The position numbers were made by a program, and so were the translations under genes. 10,855 nucleotides of DNA. Origin: Stephanodiscus triporus (Eukaryota; Bacillariophyta; Thalassiosirophyceae; Thalassiosirales; Thalassiosiraceae). The notes beneath the pieces are model-generated. The model was not told the origin of the DNA and searched no databases. It saw only the letters and a program-made list of their open reading frames with translations. The DNA is taken from assembly GCA_036939755.1 (NCBI GenBank), contig JALLAZ010000998.1, forward strand, positions 1 to 10,855, in the 5' to 3' direction. Position 1 is the stretch's first letter; each line of letters opens with the position of its first letter. Shown in pieces: positions 6,810 through 10,855 of this stretch.

Positions 6810-7670
6810 ATAGATTATCATGAAACAATCTTTACTAGTGAGCATAAGTGGAAGAAGCCACCAAAACCAAGCCAGAAAAAGCGGACCGAAGGGCAGTGCG
6901 ACCACCATCAGCCCTCGCAGGTAAAGACTGAGGTCGTGAAGGACGAGCATCCACCCAGCTGATCGTCAGCCCCTCGAACTTGCTGGTCACCTCATCTGAG
7001 ATCGTGGTGAGCATCACCTCTCTTGAGGCCTCCTCCTCGTTGGAAGCATCCAACACAAGTGGGGCATGGGAGAAATGATTACCTGACATCGTGACCAAAT
7101 CAACACAAGACCAACCCAAAAGAAAAAAAATGACAGCCCTGTAGCTAAAAGAAATGACTAAAGAACCAAAGTAATGTAACTGTCTGGCGGGGCACCGTCG
7201 TCCCAGTACCCAGCCTCCCTGAAGAGGATGCATGTGTAGAAAGGTCCCTCCCCTTGCCAAAGACGTTTTTGATTGTCGATCAGGTACCGAATCCAAAGGC
7301 TAGTACGCCGAGGCCCCCGGGGCAGCAATAAGAGCAGCAGACTTCATCCGAAGGTGGGTGGCCACAGCGTTGCGTACTAGAGCCAGGTGAGCATTTGCCT
7401 TGAGCCAGGCATGCCTGGCATTTGGCGGCAGAAGGACGGGGTCGCCCTGGGTGTGGTCTCCTAGTAAGGCGCTCGGGTGAGCTCTCTGAGAACCATTCCC
7501 CAGGAGCGAATAAGGCTGGGGGAAGCAAAGAAGAATAAATAAGGATACAGACGCCCACGAACAAAGCACCCAAAGCTGATCAGGCAGTGTGAAGTATTTC
7601 ACTGCGTCGTCTTTGGTCGCCGTGGTCAAAATCCTGGGGATGTATGTGACTGCCTGAATATCTAACTAGT
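6810..7670 (-). other. Weak minus-strand open frames, nature unknown
   Basis: Two minus-strand segments have moderately protein-like composition. One is open from about 7665 to a stop at 7300 and starts with AVTYIPRILTTATKDDAVKYFTLPDQ, ending in an Ala-rich HLALVRNAVATHLRMKSAAL stretch. The other starts at an ATG at 7087-7089 (MSGNHFSHAPLVLDASNEEEAS) and stops at 6835 after 84 residues. The two are in different frames and separated by AT-rich DNA. There is no recognised domain. They may be exons, relics or chance; splice sites cannot be assigned with confidence. Confidence 0.2.
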
Positions 7671-8399
7671 GAATAGGCTTTGGCCTTTTCATTTTCCTAG
7701 CCGCTGGATCCTACTAGTACATTGAGCGCAGCAGCTGAATGCTGAGCCTGCTGCTGGCTGCTGGTGCTAGATATGCATCGTAGTATGTACGTGTTGAGGG
7801 ATTTTAAGGGGGCTGCTGGCCCCCTAATCCTCTTTTGTGGAGGAAAAAAAGAAAATAAAAAGACACATTTTTGTACGTAGAAATAGTAGACAGAAAAACC
7901 AAAATGGAGCTGGAAACCCCCCCCCCCCTCTCGAACTAGAGGAGGTGTCTTTTTACACGCTTCTTGGGGATGTACCTGGTACATTTCTACGTAGGACTTA
8001 CGTAGGACATCACTTCTTATGGAAGCATGCTTTCAAATGTCATATGTAGAACTGGTACAAAAACATAAACTTATTTTTTTCAGAAAAAAATACATAACAG
8101 AAATCTATGTGTGACACATCGTTGGAAAGAGGACATCAAGAGGAGCAAAATGACGTACTTTTTGGGTTGGTGTGATATGCATAGCATGGCATAACATAGC
8201 AAAACGGGCCATGGAGGGAGAAAAGGCCTTGTTATTTCTAAAAATGATACCCCACTTCTCGAGCTCTCAGCCAAGACTCAAACTTGACTGACCATAACTT
8301 GGTCAATTTATGGAAATTTTGAAAAAGTTAGATTTTTCTGATGATGCCCAAGGTGAGATCTATCCACAACATAGCCACTAAAAAGGACAATCGGACAAT
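7671..8399. other. Non-coding stretch with short inverted repeats
   Basis: No convincing gene is present. Items visible: a CTG/GCTG-rich patch at about 7730-7770; a hairpin with 7-bp stem (AGGGGGC, loop TGCTG, GCCCCCT) at 7807-7825; a run of 12 C at 7917-7928; and an 11-bp inverted repeat, TACGTAGAAAT at 7874-7884 and ATTTCTACGTA at 7983-7993, followed by a direct repeat of TACGTAGGAC-like words at 7989-8008. It may include the outer end of the transposon that follows. Confidence 0.5.
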
Positions 8400-8877
8400 A
8401 CCACATTTAAGTCTATCCTAAAAATACAATCCAATCGAAAAACAAAAAAACTCTCCCCATACCCCCACTTATAGCTTTTTGGTTTCCCCCTGCAACGACT
8501 ACTTAAACCACTTTTATTTTACCTCTACGGATTCTAGATATACTATCGGAGTACACCCACCTGTAAGGAAAGTGCGCAACCAAATTTTGTATACCCCCTC
8601 CTTGTAAGAGTCACTTTTTCTTTACCTTTCTGTTAATTTGAGAAATCCGAATAATTGGTTCCGATAAAGTTCCGACCAATTTTCTGGGAGTCAAAATTTC
8701 CCATTAGACCATCTTTTTTTTTCACCCCACGGCTTAAAATTTACTTTTTGTTTACCCTTACTTATAAAAAAGCCCATTTTGTTTACCTGTTTACTTCATC
8801 GGCACTTTTATATTGCCTATGTATCGTAGCAAACCCCTTTCATTGTACCTTTGTTAAAAGTCCTTTTTATTTACCTC
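8400..8877 (+). repeat. Degenerate tandem array, period about 32 bp, upstream of the MULE transposase
   Basis: A unit of the form CTTRTAAAAGTC followed by TTTTTRTTTACC recurs. The clearest copies are at 8502-8526, 8601-8627, 8733-8757, 8761-8788 and 8849-8876. Using the TTTACC-like end as an anchor, about thirteen positions fall at intervals of 26 to 40 bp, mostly 30-36 (near 8482, 8518, 8552, 8590, 8621, 8655, 8695, 8721, 8751, 8782, 8812, 8844 and 8870). Weaker traces extend left to about 8420. The array ends about 110 bp before the transposase start. Mutator-like elements often carry repeated sequence in their long terminal regions, so a transposase-binding or promoter role is plausible but unproven. 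Confidence 0.6.
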
Positions 8878-8985
8878 CATGGATGACTGCTGCGGTTTTT
8901 TTATGGACAACTTCGACATATACGCCTTTCCAACACATCAGACGCCATATATTACATTTGCCATACACATCGTTTGTCGATCATC

Positions 8986-10855
8986 ATGGCAAAAACCAAT
9001 CGTATTAACCCTCACAGCGAAGAACCAATGATACGTCGAAGTGATCGGACTGCTGGCAAGTCCATTGTGAGCACTGTACGCAAGCCCGCTGCTAAGCGCA
9101 AGACCACTTCCTCAACGCACAAGGACACTACAGCGAGCAAGGCCGCTTCCTCAACGCGCAAGGACACTGCATCGCGCGGAGAACGCAAGAGTCCGCCTGA
9201 AGAAATAGTGCCAGCGCTGGAACCAATTGTGCCCTGTATGCCCACGCGCAAGTCCGCTGCTGCGCGCGAGGCGCTTCCACCCCAACAGCAGTCGCAGGAG
9301 GACCAGCAGATGCCCTCGCTTCGTCGGATTCCCCCCCCTCCTCTTTTAGAGGTTCCTGCGCGTGCGCGTCCAGTTCGAAAAACGAGAACTCCCTTCCCTT
9401 TTCCACCCAAGGAAATCAACCTAGACCCGCAATTTGATGTCTTTCAGCCAGATGATTTCTCATGCGTCCCCAACGAAATTGGTGGGGTGGAGGGCATTGC
9501 TGACGAACTGGGTGGGGAGGCGGCCAAGGCCGGAGGTAAGTCCGGCGGGGACGAAGACTACGACGTCATGGCTGGGGAAGAGGGCAACAACGAAGGAGAA
9601 GACAATGATGAAGATGAGGGAGCAGACGATGATGAGGACGAGGAGTTTTACAGCCCTGATGATGATTGCGATAATTCACGGGACAAAGATTATGTTCCCC
9701 CGCTATTTGCATCCTCTGAAGACGATGACTTTGATCATTTAAATGATGACGATATCGATGAAGAGGACAAGCGCATCAATAGCATGGACAGCAAATCGAG
9801 AATTCCGACTGGACGCCGTCGGGGGAACCTCATTCAGGGGGGACCTGTTGCGCCGAATTATAAGACTATGTCTGCCGCCGAAGCCAGTATCGCCAGGCGC
9901 GAGTATGAGATTGAGCGCAAGAAGTACCGTGACGGGATTCGGCTTGATAGGCTAAGGAAGAATAGGGGTTCATCGTTCGATGAGTTAGACTACACAGGTG
10001 ATGTAACCCCTACATTGCGTCCTATGACGCAGGTACTATTGAGGCGCCTGTGTGTTGACCAAACATTCCCTGAGAGCAGCCTCATTAAACTACGCGTGGC
10101 AGAAGAGGCCAACTGCCGGGGAATTTACTTCAGTGTCCACAAGAGCGATGAAACCAAACTAATCTGTTCTGGCGATGGTTCTTTCTATGTTCAAGCTTCA
10201 AACTCGGATAGTGGATGGAGAATCACTAAATGCCAAGTGCAGGCGGAGCAAGGCGATCAACCTGAGAAGGAACTTACGAAAAGCAAGTCTCTTCCTCGCT
10301 CTCCTTATAAGGTGTCCTACATTATCCCACTCATTGCAAAAACCATTGCTGAGACACCACTGGCCTCGAACAAGGTTCTTCTTCAAATTCTGGAGCCATA
10401 CGGGAGAGCGTATTGTTACACTGATGCCATCATACAGAAAGCAAGGACTGAAGCACGAAAGATGATTTTCGGAGATTCGGACGAGAACGTTGCATATGCT
10501 CACTTTGTTAAAGAGGATCTTGTGAAGGCGGGGCATCACGTTGAGTTAGCATTTACCACACGCAAAGAAACGATGCAGAATCTCGATAAAATTATCCTCG
10601 CTGAAGAAGCCCAACGTCGTAAGGAAGCTGGCGTTGACGGTATACTTCCAGCTCACAGAAAAACTTTTGTTCTTCAGTGGAGGAAGAAACATGACTCCCA
10701 AATTATGCAAAGATTGGGGACACCGAATGATGAATCATCTCTGAAGTTTCTCAATGGCATATTCTTTGTACCGTCGTTTGCAAAAGAGACTGTTCCTCAT
10801 CTCCAGAAAGTATTCATGGCGGACGCGTGCCATTTGAACTTCGGGAAGTATACAT
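8986..10855 (+). CDS. Mutator-like (MULE) transposase, N-terminal 623 codons, cut by the window edge
   Basis: The frame is open from 8887, after a TGA at 8884-8886, to the window end without a stop. ATG 8986 (ATCATCATGGCA) is the first in-frame Met. Residues 1-130 are basic and rich in Lys/Arg/Ser/Thr with short repeats. Residues 189-261 are a highly acidic Asp/Glu stretch. About 361-420 (FPESSLIKLRVAEEAN to SGWRITKCQV) has the look of the MuDR-type N-terminal DNA-binding domain, though the usual Cys/His ligands are poorly kept (a single Cys before the GDGSFYVQAS-type strand). About 439-490 is the helical segment that normally follows (IIPLIAKTI, LLQILEPYG, AIIQKARTEAR). The end, FMADACHLNFGKYT, matches the first strand of the RNase H-like DDE domain, and D613 is the likely first catalytic Asp. 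The other catalytic residues and the usual SWIM zinc finger should lie beyond the window. Codon use is ordinary and there is no sign of an intron. Confidence 0.8.
   Translation, partial: MAKTNRINPHSEEPMIRRSDRTAGKSIVSTVRKPAAKRKTTSSTHKDTTASKAASSTRKDTASRGERKSPPEEIVPALEPIVPCMPTRKSAAAREALPPQQQSQEDQQMPSLRRIPPPPLLEVPARARPVRKTRTPFPFPPKEINLDPQFDVFQPDDFSCVPNEIGGVEGIADELGGEAAKAGGKSGGDEDYDVMAGEEGNNEGEDNDEDEGADDDEDEEFYSPDDDCDNSRDKDYVPPLFASSEDDDFDHLNDDDIDEEDKRINSMDSKSRIPTGRRRGNLIQGGPVAPNYKTMSAAEASIARREYEIERKKYRDGIRLDRLRKNRGSSFDELDYTGDVTPTLRPMTQVLLRRLCVDQTFPESSLIKLRVAEEANCRGIYFSVHKSDETKLICSGDGSFYVQASNSDSGWRITKCQVQAEQGDQPEKELTKSKSLPRSPYKVSYIIPLIAKTIAETPLASNKVLLQILEPYGRAYCYTDAIIQKARTEARKMIFGDSDENVAYAHFVKEDLVKAGHHVELAFTTRKETMQNLDKIILAEEAQRRKEAGVDGILPAHRKTFVLQWRKKHDSQIMQRLGTPNDESSLKFLNGIFFVPSFAKETVPHLQKVFMADACHLNFGKYT
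9100..9177 (+). repeat. 39-bp in-frame tandem duplication within the transposase N-terminus
   Basis: Two adjacent 13-codon units (9100-9138 and 9139-9177) both read K-[TA]-[TA]-S-S-T-[HR]-K-D-T followed by three variable residues. Related CGCAAG..GCTGCT words occur at about 9079 and 9247. The duplication keeps the frame and lengthens a basic, probably disordered tail that could bind DNA non-specifically or carry a nuclear localisation signal. Confidence 0.8.

Larger units (their letters stand above)
8400..10855 (+). mobile_element. Mutator-like (MULE) DNA transposon, 5' part only; left border uncertain
   Basis: The element is inferred from the long open transposase frame and the periodic array preceding it. 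The left border is not resolved. The terminal inverted repeats and the target duplication (commonly 8-11 bp in this superfamily) cannot be identified because the right end lies outside the window. The uninterrupted reading frame suggests a fairly young copy, unlike the decayed retroelement relics elsewhere in the window. Confidence 0.5.

Noticed and set aside
8400..8877. CRISPR array reading of the ~32-bp periodic repeats
   Set aside because: The units are degenerate and abut each other with no repeat/spacer alternation.
8655..9008. 117-codon plus-strand ORF before the transposase
   Set aside because: It reads through the ~32-bp repeat array and is Phe/Leu/Pro-rich low-complexity. It ends inside the transposase start region in another frame.
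9012..9419. 135-codon minus-strand ORF antisense to the transposase N-terminus
   Set aside because: It is a shadow of the Lys/Arg/Ala-rich sense codons; there are no motifs.

Overview
The window looks like nuclear DNA from a eukaryotic alga, most likely a stramenopile and plausibly a diatom. The reasons are: genes are sparse and separated by long non-coding stretches; there is no operon structure; telomere-type TTAGGG units are present; decayed reverse-transcriptase fragments are scattered about; the one intact cellular gene is intronless and its N-terminus resembles a diatom signal/plastid leader; and a Mutator-like (MULE) transposase is present. The organism call is an inference and could be wrong at genus or class level.

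Layout. 1-66: a 10-bp minisatellite. 462-905 (minus): a relic of the C-terminal part of a retroelement polymerase, with a Cys/His motif. 1133-1201: a tRNA-like (SINE-like) stretch with recognisable A and B box geometry. 1713-2532 (plus): a broken protein gene with an in-frame stop and a frame change at a very G-rich tract. 2533-3780: non-coding, with inverted repeats only. 3780-4129: the GC-rich upstream region of the only intact gene. 4130-5338 (plus): a 402-residue phytanoyl-CoA dioxygenase-family (Fe(II)/2-oxoglutarate) protein. Within about 100 bp of its stop lies a same-strand, 5'-truncated, frame-shifted reverse-transcriptase relic (about 5400-5800). 5948-6180: two copies of a 93-bp unit ending in TTAGGG-type repeats. 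6360-6809: a possible second broken gene with long C tracts. 6810-7670: weak minus-strand open frames of unknown nature. 7670-8400: mostly non-coding DNA with small hairpins. About 8400-8877: a degenerate tandem array of period about 32 bp. 8986-10855 and beyond (plus): the first 623 codons of a MULE transposase, cut by the window edge at the first catalytic Asp region.

Only two protein genes look intact, the dioxygenase and the partial transposase. The rest reads as a graveyard of mobile elements around them. The most interesting structures are the ~32-bp periodic array just upstream of the transposase, the 93-bp/TTAGGG composite repeat, and the placement of a retroelement remnant at the 3' end of the dioxygenase gene.
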